DNA of 64,000 bases from Ostrinia nubilalis (taxonomy: Eukaryota; Arthropoda; Insecta; Lepidoptera; Crambidae): assembly GCF_963855985.1 (NCBI RefSeq), contig NC_087109.1, positions 5,104,001 through 5,168,000 on the forward strand, written 5' to 3'. The position numbers and the translations under genes are program-made. The notes beneath the pieces are model-generated. The model worked only from the letters and a program-made list of their open reading frames with translations, made no database searches and was not told the origin of the DNA. How positions within the stretch are numbered: position 1 is the first letter of the stretch; each line of letters starts with the position of its first letter. Shown here in pieces: positions 1 through 10,406 of the stretch.

Positions 1-985
1 GGTACAATTATTCTTCATACACCTGGGCAGGTTATAGTATACTTAGGAATTCCCACGGGAACAGGAATTAGCGGGAAAATCCTTTTGTATGAAAAATCTA
101 AACGCTTAACGGAAGTTAGACGCTTGAAATTTGGCATGTATAGCCTGACCAGGAACATAAAAACCCTCGCCATGTTGCGGAAAACTAATGGTACTAATTT
201 CTTTTAATGGCAACAGTAACTGAAAACTTCATTGAAATGTCACCTTGCATGTCAGTCTATTGCTGTCAAAGTGTAAACAAACTTTATTTTAAATGTGCGC
301 AATTGATTTTGTGAATTAAATTGCTAAAATCTTTTTATAGTCGTGAAAGAAAAGTGGTTCACAATGTGTTAAAGTATTTGTCGAAGAGAAATACTAAGGG
401 TTCGAACAATATTTTCATTGAATAATGTTTCCGACAAAGGTTGTCAAATTGACTGACATGTTTATCGTACAGTACAGTCCACTATGAAAATTAGCTGTAG
501 TTTGTTTCAACTACCAATTTTAAAATTTTTTGTCACTTTCTAAGTGTTGAATTTTATGGAATTGGGAAAGAAGTACCGAGTTTGAAGCGTTCATGAGCAG
601 ACATTGCAGTTGAATATTCAAGTTCTGAATTTGATTATTGATGAATAATAAAATAAATCCTACTAGCTCGATTGATGGTTTCATTTAATTTATTTAAACC
701 AGGTTACCTATAATAATATTTTTTCGTTAATTTATGAAAATATCAAATTAGCCCGTAATCCTGAATTCTGATACATAAAGTTAGCCTATTAATTTAACAC
801 AGGTACGACTGTACTCAGTGTTGCACTATCAAATGCAATTGACGCGCCTCTATGCCAGGGTTTTTATGTTCCTGATCAGGCTATAGGTACCTTAGTAAAC
901 TCAAAGCTTAGTTACAACAAGGAATTCCCGAAATTCCCACAGGAATTAGCGGGAAAATCCTTTTGTATGAAAAATCTAAACCGCT
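1..985 (+). mobile_element. Helitron (Lep1-like) body, partial, split by a MITE
   Basis: Positions 1-140 and 884-985 are the reverse complement of parts of 38060-38290, which lies inside a Helitron with recognisable ends. Both share a block reading AAATCC, then a run ending in CTAAACCGCTTA, and CTTGAAATTTGGCATG. The copy starts before the window, and its 3' CTAG end is not seen. It is interrupted at a TA by the element at 141-883. It lies in the NIPP1 intron upstream of the first visible exon. Confidence 0.6.
141..883. mobile_element. 743-bp non-autonomous DNA element, TA target duplication
   Basis: The ends TAGCCTGACCAGGAACATAA and its near-complement (TTATGTTCCTGATCAGGCTA) are inverted repeats of about 30 bp. 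TA flanks both sides (139-140 and 884-885). Removing the element plus one TA rejoins a repeat that is continuous at 38150-38180, which shows the insertion directly. The TA target suggests the Tc1/mariner group. The interior (about 265-430) is shared in inverted orientation with the element at 20111-20514, whose ends are different. No transposase frame is visible. Confidence 0.75.
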
Positions 986-1445
986 TAAGTAGACCTGAAG
1001 TGATGCAGTGACCCCGCGCTCTCCGCCCTCTATCTCGAAAACGGTTCACCGTATAAAAAAAGTTTTTAAACAAAATTTGTAGAGAATTTAGTATTCTACA
1101 ATATTGATAATAAATACAAATAGCAAAAAACCCATAGGAAATGAGATATTTCTAAAAAAAGCGCAAAAAACCGATTTTTGTGACCGTTGACCTTGAAATT
1201 TAATAGTTGCTTACACCCTACCATATGTAGGTTTTGAGACAACTTTTAGGGTGTCAATATACACGTATTTACAGACTTACAGCTGGGTATCTCGAATTCC
1301 GAGGTGAACTTACTATAATGACTGGACTATCTGTTGACTGTCTTATAAAAATACCATTTTGTTATTCCTAATTTTGTAGAGAGATATTTTATAGAACTGT
1401 TTAGACAATCGAACAGTTGTAATGGATATTATTTGTATTTTTCAG
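986..1445. other. Intron sequence upstream of the first visible NIPP1 exon
   Basis: No coding frame or clear repeat end is visible. The stretch 1015-1320 has the look of a dispersed repeat (poly-A interrupted, CTCGAAAACGG), but no second copy lies in this window. The 3' splice site TTTTTCAG ends at 1445. Confidence 0.5.
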
Positions 1446-3963
1446 AATTTAACTGAATTCAACACGGCACACAACAGAAGAATTTCTATGCTGGGCATAT
1501 CTACTGATGATGGCAGTGATGTTATTAAGGTTTGTTAAATGATCTTAGTTAAGTATAGATGACTGTAGTAATTTTAATTGCATCGATCGGCATTTGCCCT
1601 AGTATGACTACTTCACCACAAATCAAGACTAATGCAAGAGATATTTAAAATTTAAACTATGTTACTTTAGCTTACCTCACATCGCTGATGGAGTTTTCCA
1701 TAGTGTTCACATGGTTTGCAATCTACACAAAATTAAATTACCTTACCTCTTGGTCTGCAACCCGCATCAAGATCCTCAATTTAGTTCTCTATTCAATTGC
1801 AAATAAACTCTATTCAATTCAATATTAGACCCAGAACAGACGGTGAAACGCAACTGCAACGAAACTGCAACTGCTAGTTAATTTTGAGTTGCATCTAAGT
1901 TTCTGCTATAGCATCCGTTGAGAGACCACACATGATGCGACCAGTTTGAAACTTTCAGTTTCAGTTTCATTCATCAGAATCATCAGAAAGTTGCAGTTGC
2001 GTTTCACCATCTGTTCTGGGCCTTACATTCTGCTCTGTAATAGGTCAAAATTGTATTTTAACAAATCAAAAGTCATGTTATGCTTGAAATTGAATGACTT
2101 TTGAGCTTGTTTATTTCTTGTATTACACTTATGTTTATTTCTTTACAGCCAGCCACAGGCACAAAGCGTTCCGCAACCATGCCAGGCGGCATCCCAAAGA
2201 AGCAGAAACGAAACGTCTCCTTCAACGAAGAGGTGGACATCATCAACCCAGAGGACATCGACCCCACCATCGGCCGGTTCAGGAACTTAGTCAAGTCCAC
2301 TATAGTGCCGAACGCTAATGCTCCTCCGAGGAAGCTGAAATTGCAGAGTGCTGATGATAGTAAGTTTTTGTGTCAATACTTTTTTTAACTAAGTATCTGT
2401 CAGTACACAAGAAGGCATGTCTTCCAACTGCATGTTTATTTGTTTATGTATTCACCTTTTTTCATTAAGTCTGTGAGAATAATGTGCGGCTAACTTCCTT
2501 ACTTGAAGAGCAAATGAAATACTTTGATTCATTGTACAATTTGTTGAAGAGAACCATACATTATCAACAATTGCTCAAATAAAACAATAATTGATGATAC
2601 AGAATAGTATTTGGAGGGTACAAAAATGTTTTAAATTCTTAAAACGCGTCTCTACCATAGGTTCCCATGAAATCTGCCTATTTAGGCTGAGTCCGCACTA
2701 CGGTTTTTTCCCGCAAGCGTTAACAATTTTACTTTTTTACTTGTTATAAAATCGCGGTTAAAAACTGCGGCGGTTTAGCCGTAGTGCGGACTCGCACTAT
2801 TGCCCCAATAATATAGGGGTTAAACAGATTTTTTATTTTTTCAAAGAATTTGTTTCAATAATTGGTTTACAAAGTGGAAATCCAAGCCCATTTAACATAC
2901 ATTTTGTTATTTTTTCAGGCCAACACCACCATTCCCTGCGCCTGCAGGAGATATCGCGCGGGAATGCGCTGTACTCAGACCTGCCAGCGCCCAGCTCGCA
3001 TCTCAGCCTCATTGGAGCCAGGTATAATAATAGTTATTTTATTACTAGCGGCCGCCCGCGACTTCAACTAACATTTTTTTTAAATAATTTGTAAAATTGA
3101 TCCAGGCGTTGTTTTGTTATGCTCTTACCAAAACTTTTTGCGATTCATTTTTATTTTATAGATTATTTGCAGCTTTTATCAGATTTTACCTACATTGATA
3201 CCTAATACCAAATTAGCCCCAAGCAAACTTGGCGGCGCACTGTAAGTTTTGGAGCGAGATCAAACGCGAAGCTCAAGACCGAATGTGGTGGAGGACTGTT
3301 GTGTTCGCCCTCTGTCCCATCTAGGGGACATAGGACCATAAGTCAAGTCTGTAAATCAAATTATAATGTGTATGTGTTGTTTCAGACTCGGCTTGTTACT
3401 ACCGAATCCAGCACCAGACGTGGAATTGGAGGGTCCGGAGCCACATCTCAACATACAGCCACCTTTACCGCACTCGGGTAAACTATTTTACTGTTTAACT
3501 AGCTTCCGCCCGCGTCTTCTTACGAGTGGTTTTCGATTACATAGTTTACTAACTAAATTTAATTAATTGAATATCAAAATTGATTAATTGAATATCAATA
3601 GTCTATCAGTCTACTTTGTTTTATTATTAACTTTTCGAAGTTTCATCTTTCCATCCTTACAAGCTTACACTTTTTTTCGTTAACTGCTCTACTAAGTAGT
3701 TTTCGGGTGTCTTGGGTTCGATTCCCATGTGAGTTCCATGATCTCATACTATGTATTGTTTCGAGTGTTGGCTAAATCCCCCATTTGCCTCTGGTAAATT
3801 AGTTTGTGTCCTCTTGCATTGGAGACTGAATGACCTGATGTTAATAATGATTCTTTTCCCACCAGCCCCCGAAGAAGCGAGTGCCTCCAGCGAGCCGAAA
3901 AAGAAGAAATACGCAAAAGAAGCCTGGCCGGGACGGAAACCCGGGCTCATACAGGGTGTCTGA
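1446..3963 (+). CDS. NIPP1: Nuclear inhibitor of protein phosphatase 1 (NIPP1), 3' five exons
   Basis: Exons are 1446-1529, 2149-2359, 2919-3021, 3386-3477 and 3866-3963. All have AG/GT borders, and the phases join into one frame of 195 codons ending in TGA at 3961-3963. The 5' part (including the FHA domain known in this family) lies outside the window. What identifies it: a stretch like EFNTAHNRRIS in the first exon; a basic run followed by the RVxF-type PP1-docking motif NVSF; then INPEDIDPTIGRFRN in the second exon; NPAPDVELEG in the fourth; and the conserved tail EPKKKKYAKEAWPG in the fifth. In the family this protein is a nuclear scaffold that binds and restrains PP1 and associates with spliceosome components. 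The region between the docking motif and the tail looks short compared with the vertebrate protein as I remember it. Introns carry several transposon fragments, but no exon is broken. Confidence 0.95.
1828..2022. mobile_element. PIF/Harbinger-like MITE (AGAACAG family), copy 1
   Basis: A 195-bp element with inverted ends around CCCAGAACAGACGGTGAAAC, flanked by TTA at 1825-1827 and 2023-2025. A second copy is at 43984-44189, also flanked by TTA. A 3-bp TTA duplication is the PIF/Harbinger signature. It sits in a NIPP1 intron and has no coding capacity. Confidence 0.85.
2686..2796. mobile_element. Short palindromic MITE in NIPP1 intron
   Basis: The ends GAGTCCGCACTACGG and CCGTAGTGCGGACTC are exact complements around an AT-rich centre that also pairs in part (CCGC ... 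GCGG). About 110 bp with no coding capacity. The family is not assigned because no target duplication is clear. Confidence 0.7.
3047..3068 (-). mobile_element. Helitron 3'-end scrap
   Basis: CTAGCGGCCGCCCGCGACTTC matches the terminal bases of the Helitrons at 28918 and 38000. Only the 3' terminal ~22 bp remain. Confidence 0.4.
3232..3352 (+). pseudogene. LINE ORF2 C-terminal relic in NIPP1 intron
   Basis: One frame reads KFWSEIKREAQDRMWWRT, then VVFALCPI, stop, GT, stop, DHKSS. Such a stretch is common at the C terminus of insect LINE polymerases. Two in-frame stops and the short length show it is dead. The clade cannot be settled from this piece. Confidence 0.45.
3690..3860 (+). repeat. SINE-like fragment with tRNA-type B box
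   Basis: GGGTTCGATTCCC around 3714-3726 is a pol III B box. The tail GGAGACTGAATGACCTGATG (3822-3841) resembles 11453-11484. The tail ends only a few bases before the acceptor of the last NIPP1 exon, so it contributes the intron's 3' end. Confidence 0.5.
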
Positions 3964-4052
3964 GGGCACCCACAGGCTTAGCCCGCGGGCCCACGGCGCC
4001 AGTGCTAAGCCTACACCGCTTTGCAAGCGGAAATGGACGTTACATCAACGTT

Positions 4053-4395
4053 TTGGAATTTTTCAAGCGTCTCGTGTCAAATATGGCACAATTTTTTGTG
4101 TAAGTGCATTACAATATAAGCTATTGCAATATAGTGAACACGTTTTCGTTTTTAGATACAACGGTAGCAATTAGTGTACACATGTGAACACAAGTTTTCG
4201 TGTACACAACAACATCGCGTACCAATTATGGTACAATATTTTTTTCAAGTGCATTACAATCTACAATACACTCGGTAGCAATATTATGTACACATTTGAA
4301 CACAAGTTTTCGTTTTTGAAGTATCGCGTGCCAAATATGGCACTCCATTATTTTTAGTGCGTTACTATAAAATCAGTTGCAATACACGTTTAAAC
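4053..4395 (+). repeat. Three degenerate ~125-bp repeats in the NIPP1 3' UTR
   Basis: Units begin near 4066, 4213 and 4321 with TCGCGTGCCAAATATGGCAC-like text. Each then has AGTGCATTACAAT, and the first two add GTACACATTTGAACACAAG. Each start contains a short inverted pair (TGCCA ... TGGCA, or GTACC ... GGTAC in unit 2). The complementary changes in unit 2 keep the pairing possible. Confidence 0.6.
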
Positions 4396-4509
4396 TCATC
4401 CTCCCTATATTCTTTTCTCGGTAGTAGGTATAGTCTGGTCTGCGAGCACGTAGAATTTTGGATAGCGTTTTAAGTTATTGCTTATTATTCTGAAAGTATT
4501 TACATTGTA

Positions 4510-4611
4510 CAGTCGACAGCACACCAAACTACATTTTTACTGCAAAATAGCTCTTAAGACAACTAAATAAGACATCACAGCATTTAGCTTGAAGTGCAGT
4601 CGTCGGTACTG
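4510..4611. mobile_element. TA-flanked MITE, TTTTGCAAC-core family
   Basis: Inverted ends around CAGTCGACAGCAC and GTGCAGTCGTCGGTACTG, with TA at 4508-4509 and 4612-4613. The interior with TGCAAAATAGCTCTTA belongs to a family also seen near 14490, 17880, 35760, 37640 and 39955. Confidence 0.55.
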
Positions 4612-4816
4612 TATTTAAATGTTGACATAATTATATTAATACAATATTATTTCTTACGTGAAGTCATAGATTAAGATTTGTTTCTGCTTTTTACCCGACT
4701 GCGCTAGAAGGAGGGTTATGTTTTTTACTGTTTGTATGTATTTATGTATATTATTTCTTTGGCACGCTCTGTAGTTATATTAATACAATCATTAGCTAAT
4801 AAACCACACCAATAAA

Positions 4817-5366
4817 TGACTTTATTCAATGCATTTTAAACTCTATCCTTATGACATCAAAGTTTTGCATTTTGTGGTATGCATGAGATGACGACCTATG
4901 GCCAATAATTTTTATTTGCATGATTTATTCCACCATTTTGTAATTGATGATTTATTTGATTAATAAACAAATAATAATAGTAAAATAATAATAGTTAATC
5001 AGAACAGTACAAAAAATTAGGGAATAATAGTAAAATACATTATTGAAAAACTAGCAAAATTTTGTTAATAAGAGAATCGTTACTTGGTGTAGGTTGTGTC
5101 GAATGCCCAATGTAAATAAATAATTATGTATTGTTGGACCATTTCCTTCCCCTTCCTATATATTTAGTAATCCATATAATAAAACTAGGAAACTATGTTC
5201 TAAGTACAGTGCCACACATTTATGTATTTGTATTTTAATAGATCTAGTTAAAAAGGACCTAAGATTTTTACAGCATTCTAAATAATTCTAATGTATTTCT
5301 AACTCTTCTTGAAAAAACTAAGACATTAGCCAAAATGCTATGTTAATTTCTATTCTGTTTATTGTA
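4817..5366. other. AT-rich stretch, no gene seen
   Basis: Very AT-rich with several AATAAA strings. It could still be 3' UTR of NIPP1 or intergenic. I see no coding frame and no complete repeat. Confidence 0.5.
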
Positions 5367-5496
5367 TAGTCAGCGTCAAATAATTCGTGACACCCAAAAG
5401 TAGCCATTAAGTTCGCAACACTTCTTTATTACTTAGAATTAGAATAAGGTTGTGTCTTCAACTTTTTGGCGACCTTGCATGTCACGAACTATTTGT
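5367..5496. mobile_element. MITE (AGTCAGCGTCAAATA family), copy 1
   Basis: TAGTCAGCGTCAAATAATTC at the left and TCACGAACTATTTG at the right are inverted ends shared with the element at 13278-13670. Both carry AAGTTCGCAACAC and AAGGTTGTGT inside. The last bases of the right end are lost. Confidence 0.7.
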
Positions 5497-5528
5497 ATAT
5501 TAGTATTTTGTATGTTTATCAATATTTA

Positions 5529-5738
5529 AAGTCCGGTCGCCGAGCAGATAGAATTTCGTCCAATGACCCCAGGCTACCCATCCTTATCGCTCACGCGTAA
5601 TTATATTGCTGTCGCGATTGTCCGACGGGCGGCGGCAGTGAGTGTGCGAGCGCGACGGCAATATAATTATACGCGAGCGATAAGGATGGGTAGGTTGGGG
5701 TCATTGGACGTAATTCCATGTGCTCGGCGACCGGACTT
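5529..5738. mobile_element. 210-bp palindromic MITE with TA target duplication
   Basis: The ends AAGTCCGGTCGCCGAGCA and its complement are flanked by TA (5527-5528, 5739-5740). The arms continue inward over about 95 bp each (CATCCTTATCGCTC, AATTATATTGC) with few mismatches. A transcript would fold into a long hairpin. It has no coding capacity. Confidence 0.85.
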
Positions 5739-7140
5739 TACACATAGTTTAGACGACGGCTCATCAAGATAAATCCCGTGGTCTTATGCAGTTGCAATAC
5801 TTGCAATTATATTCTATTCTGCAACAAAAATGCGCGTAGGATTTGCGCCACTTTATCGATTTTACGCTTTAAGCCCTTACGTTTGTCGTTTAAATCGTGG
5901 ATAAGATTTTATCACGACGCGTGATGAATGAAAATGAATTTATTTATTGTAATGTTGTGGCACTGTCTAATTTAATTCTTTGGCTGATTTGTGGACAACT
6001 CATTTTGAACTTTATTCGTATGTAAATATGGTTCAAAATCAATAAAAACTATACTAGTTTAAAGTTTAAGTCGTATTTTGACTGTACATCGATAGTTAAG
6101 TAGTGATACTTAATGAAATGTGCCTCGTACTATGTATAAGGCTAGTATGGAATATTTGTACATTTGTAAAGAATATTCTAGGGCGGTCAATATCACGAGC
6201 TGTGAATAGATATTTGTAAAATAAACTATGGATTATGAATTTATATGAGTGATTTTATTTAAAAACATACGTAAACTAAAAACACTTTCTCACTCGTGGG
6301 CGTAGCCAGGCTTGGGCACAGGGTGGGGCAACAGTCTAAAATAATAAGTAACTATAACCGCGGTCTTACGGTCGGTTCATTCATGGCCGCCACTTTACAT
6401 CGAATAAAAGTGATAAAAGTAACAAAAAAATTAAAAATATACTAGATGGCATTATAAAGGTAAATCAAACGATTATGGCCCTTATAATGCTATTACAAAA
6501 AAAAAAACAAATTTAAACTGCCTACATACGAAACTTTTGAATCGGTTACGGTTACGGTATTTTTTTATTACGGATATCCGAAAGTTTCGGAGTACTTATT
6601 ATTATTCAGTGGTTTCGGTTACGGTTACTGATATCCATAACATCCCTGCCAAAAAAAAACGAAAAAGCTAGTATGAATTAGGTAAGGTACCTACTGTATG
6701 AATAATTTTATTCTCGTTCTCGTATTACATCATAAGTAGATAATACCAGCACATACGCATGGATTAATGAAAGGATTGCGAACAAAATACACCGTATTCT
6801 TTTGAAGGAATAACATAGATTAAAACTGGATTTGTTGGAGCCAGACATATGGGCTTTGTAATTCGTGAAATGAAAAGCGTAATATAATTTAAGCAAAGTC
6901 TACGCGTATTTTAATATCCCTTCCATATGCTACAGATATAATGAAGAATGCGTGATAAGTACGGTTTGTTTCAATTTTAATTTGGAAAACTCTAGGATAT
7001 TATTGAAATACATTGAAATGAAGATGAAATGCATAAAGGCAGGAAATTGTAGTTGCAGTGTAATTCCATTTTTTCAAGTTGTTTAAAATTTAGTCTGAGA
7101 TGCAAAAAGCTTTGAAAATATCACCTTTTACTAATACGAG
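5739..7140. other. No gene seen
   Basis: AT-rich DNA with AATAAA strings near 6040 and 6220, an A-run near 6498, and short GGTTACGG repeats at 6545-6630 that may be the end of a transposon. No frame has protein-like content. Confidence 0.5.
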
Positions 7141-7313
7141 TATACTGGAATGGAGGCCGCGTAACGGAAAACGCAGCGTGGGACGTCCCACAAGGTGGAC
7201 CGACGACACCATAAAGGTAGCAGGGAAGCGCTGGACGCAGGCCGCTACCAATCGATCAACATGGGAAGCATTGGGGGAGGCCTGTGTTCAGCAGTGGACG
7301 TCCTATGGCTGAA

Positions 7314-7346
<33 letters not shown>
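7141..7346 (+). mobile_element. RTE-type LINE 3' end, subfamily A
   Basis: The last ~55 codons of a LINE polymerase are open (LEWRPRNGKRSVGRP ... TRWTDD ... QQWTSYG) to TGA at 7310-7312. An ATG/GAT microsatellite to 7346 follows directly, as in RTE-type retrotransposons. One proline of the GRPPTRW motif is missing. It is 5'-truncated. Sister copies lie at 24430, 26574, 28496, 34518, 41361, 45086 and 59310. Confidence 0.8.
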
Positions 7347-7347
<1 letters not shown>

Positions 7348-7440
7348 CTATAAGGAATTTGGGATAAAATGTGTTATTTTTTTAATGAAAAAGAACGAAG
7401 GACGCATTTTATAAAAACTTAGTCACCTAACAAAAATTCC

Positions 7441-7468
7441 CCGGGTGAAGCCGCGTGAGAAAGCTAGT
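7441..7468 (+). mobile_element. Helitron 3'-end scrap
   Basis: GTGAAGCCGCGTGAGAAAGCTAG followed by T resembles the hairpin plus CTAG/T end of the Lep1-like elements elsewhere in the window. The rest is absent. Confidence 0.4.
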
Positions 7469-7634
7469 TAATTTCATTAACTAATCCCTACTAATTCCAT
7501 CTAATTTCTATGCCTACCTACCTCATTACGGTATTCGTAGGCGTTTTTAACTAACATTCGAATAATCCAGCCCAAAATGAACTGCCCTATAGAACAATAA
7601 ACCCACTAGTAACAAACGAGTCTTGGCTACACCC

Positions 7635-7967
7635 AGGGTTACCATCAGTCCGGGTTTCCCCGGATTTTCCTAGTTTAGAAGGCGTCCGGGCGTGGTTTTA
7701 TTTGTTGTCCGGGTATAAAAAATTAAGTCTCCCAATGCCGAGTGACTTGACAAGTTTTATAAAAACCTGTTTTCTTATATTATATCCGGGTTTTGGGCTT
7801 CAAAATCTGGGGTTTTCACGCGTCTTGTCCTGTAGGCCTAAGATGCGCGCCGCGATAAACGGTTTCCACGTCATTTTATCGATTTTCTCCATACATTTTG
7901 ACGTCGATAAAAGTTATCACGGCGCGCATCTTAGGCCTACTGGTTGCCTTTATGGGATGGCAACCCT
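7635..7967. mobile_element. Element with GGGTTACC/GGCAACCCT ends, holding a nested MITE
   Basis: The left end AGGGTTACCATCAGTCCGGG and right end GGATGGCAACCCT are short imperfect inverted repeats. The interior has repeated TCCGGG stretches. The end type resembles the element at 11925-12482, which also has CCGG-rich interior words. No coding frame. Confidence 0.5.
7832..7940. mobile_element. Nested palindromic MITE
   Basis: The 25-26-bp ends starting GTAGGCCTAAGATGCGCG are near-exact inverted complements. They are followed by partly pairing ATCGATTTT and ATCGACG stretches. 109 bp, inside the element at 7635-7967. Target duplication not clear. Confidence 0.75.
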
Positions 7968-8219
7968 GCCTACACGCATTAATTTTGCGAACACGCGCAT
8001 TAATATTTACTTAAGCTCTTTGTTACACCGTGTGTCCCAAGGCGACGGTTCGCGAAAAGGCTTCCGTGTGTTCTGTGATACAGCAGAACTTTATACAGAA
8101 GGTTTACTTGTAACAGAAAACAAGTGAATGTTACAGGTTTATTGTCGGTCGACTCATGTTGTAAAACTTGTAAATCCTACTTTTATACGAGTTGTTTTGT
8201 ACAGTGACTTAGGTACTTA

Positions 8220-8402
8220 GACTAGGCGCAGACCATCGATTTTTAGTTGGCCGATAGTCGTGCCCGATTTTAAATTGCATGAAGAATCGGCCAAATCAAA
8301 TCGGTGTAATGTGCGCACTTCCATACATGCCCAATTGCCCATACTGATCAACTGCCCGACTAAACTATCGGCCGACGAAAAATCGATGGTCTGCGCATAG
8401 GC
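8220..8402. mobile_element. PIF/Harbinger-like MITE (GCGCAGACC family)
   Basis: Inverted ends of about 40 bp (GCGCAGACCATCGATTTTTA and complement) flanked by TTA at 8217-8219 and 8403-8405. 183 bp. A relic of the same family lies at 28320-28458. Confidence 0.85.
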
Positions 8403-8405
8403 TTA

Positions 8406-9772
8406 AAGATCGAAACATGACATAGTAGGTATTCCTAACGAAAAATGAATGAGAAGCGATCTATGATGGAGGGGGCTTGCATTTGTGTGCCTTGAACGCA
8501 AGTTTTTGGCATCCATTTTATTCCGCTCTTTTGTGTACCTTTAAAAATATACTGTTTCTAAAGCTGACTAAGTACTGAATTAATTTCCATTGTGCCTCAG
8601 TACACACAATACCCATATTTCTTCTTCGCCGAAACCGCGTCCCAAAACCGCCCCACTCGCCTAAGAAATACAGGTGGAAATTGGCTACAAGTTGGGACGT
8701 CTTAATTTAACTTTCGCATTTAGTTAAGTGCATAAACGGCTCATTATTTGTGAGAGCTCTGAGAGTCCTGAGGGCTCATATCTTATGGGTAGGGAACGGG
8801 ATCTTCTTCACCTGAAGACCGATTTTTGTGGGAATTTGGAATACTTACCTAAGTAGGTACCTGAATATCGATTTTTGTAGGAAATCGGGAAGTTTTGTCC
8901 CCTAATAATAAGGTTAGTACGATTAGGGACCTAGTTATTGCTTAGTTAGAAGTTAGATGTTGTTATTACTAGTGGACTACCAAATTACGATTTATTGGCG
9001 CAGATCATTGAGAAAAAGCTTATTAAACTTGTCCTTTCGGACTAATAAGTACCTACTTATTTACGTTAAAAGTTAGTAAATTGGGTATAAGAGTACTTGG
9101 GTATGTCTTCCACTGTGTTATCCATTTAGATTTGTTGACCTACCATAGTTGAAAATCATCACAACGTAGTAGCTTAGTAGAAGACTGTCTTAGAACTAAA
9201 TTAATTTGATCAGCGTTCAAAATGACGCTCCTATAGCCTAGGGAAAAATGAAAGGAAATTAAGGAATAGAAATTTCACCAGTCTAGATAGAAGGAGCAGT
9301 CATCCAACAAGCGAAAGGTCGTGGGTCCATCAGTCGGATTTTACTATGTAGCTAAAAATCATTTTTAAAAAGCTCCCCTCGAGAATCGAACTCCACTAAA
9401 CTAACAGCATCTATCATATCCATTCAAAAACCATGTCCAAATGTCGGTCCACTCAGCTCAATTACTGGACACTCGATGGGGCCCAAACAGGCGGCTCTCA
9501 TGGCAAATTGATGGCACTCTGTTGACCCGCAACACTGCTGTTAGCATGCATTAATGAAGCATGGGGCATGGTGGCAGTGCCAGCGATCTGTTGATATTTA
9601 CAAGCTTTTATTTACTTTTTATTTATTGAGAAATAACGGCCCGCCCCGGCATCGCACGGTTGCAATGGAATTTCCCGGCTTTTCTCTTCTATAATATGCA
9701 TGTTTTATACCTTCTTGAGTCACTCTATTTATTAAAAACCGCATCAAAATCCTTTGCGTAGTTCTAAATATT
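8406..9772. other. No gene seen
   Basis: Mixed-composition DNA without a protein-like frame or a repeat end I can define. Confidence 0.5.
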
Positions 9773-10406
9773 CGGCTGAACCATTTAAGAACCTAGTAAG
9801 GGACACTTTTGCAGATTTTCGTTTTTTGTCATAAATCACCTTAGAATTAAGGTCTCCACAGGATGTGAAGACAGAAATCGCTCTATTACACTTAACACCG
9901 GAGAAACGCGTTGCTAAAAACCTAGTAAGTCCAATTCAAATCTGCAAAAACCATTATCAAAACCTAGCAAGTTACAATGACCATTTAAAACCTAGTAAGT
10001 GCATGGACTTACTAGGTTTCAAAATGGTCAATGTGACTTACTAGAGGTAAAATGCTACTGTAATTTAAATATTATTTCGAGTTCTGTTGGCTGACACTCG
10101 ATAACCATATCAAAATCTGGGGACTACATGAGTACTGATTCATATTCGATTTTGATTTTGATTTTTACGAGGCACTTTTGTCAAAAAAATAATTTTTAGT
10201 GTTAGTAAAGAGCATAAAACTTGCAATTTTTAACTAAATATATTCTTTTATTCCATAAAGTATACTTTAGTAACTAATCTTTAATATAAACATCGGAAGT
10301 TATCCAAATCTTTAAGCATCTTAGCAGGGCAAATGAAAATGCGTTTTTTCGCTCTCCTGTAAAATTTGCTCCGCTGCACTTACTAGGTTCTTAAATGGTT
10401 CAGCCG
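9773..10406. mobile_element. 634-bp inverted-repeat element with repeated AACCTAGTAAGT motif
   Basis: The ends CGGCTGAACCATTTAAGAAC and complement extend about 28 bp, to CTAGTAAG. The motif CCTAGTAAGT or a close variant occurs at 9791, 9921, 9963 and 9991 on the + strand, and at about 10008, 10036 and 10378 on the - strand. Positions 9979-10028 form an internal palindrome of a TIR-like copy. Repeated copies of an end motif inside an element are typical of transposase-binding sites. Target duplication is not clear and the superfamily is not assigned. Confidence 0.75.

Larger units (their letters stand above)
3964..4816 (+). other. Probable NIPP1 3' UTR with candidate poly(A) signals
   Basis: The stretch after the NIPP1 stop starts GC-rich (to about 4030) and then turns AT-rich. 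AATAAA occurs at 4798-4803 and 4811-4816, and again at 4962-4967 further on. Which one is used cannot be read from sequence. Three degenerate repeats lie within it (separate entry), and a TA-flanked MITE sits at 4510-4611. Confidence 0.5.

Noticed and set aside
5563..5772. 69-codon frame
   Set aside because: Lies within the palindromic MITE; the other arm gives the mirrored sequence.
7702..8127. 141-codon frame
   Set aside because: It runs through two nested inverted-repeat elements, so the frame is a by-product of repeat sequence.
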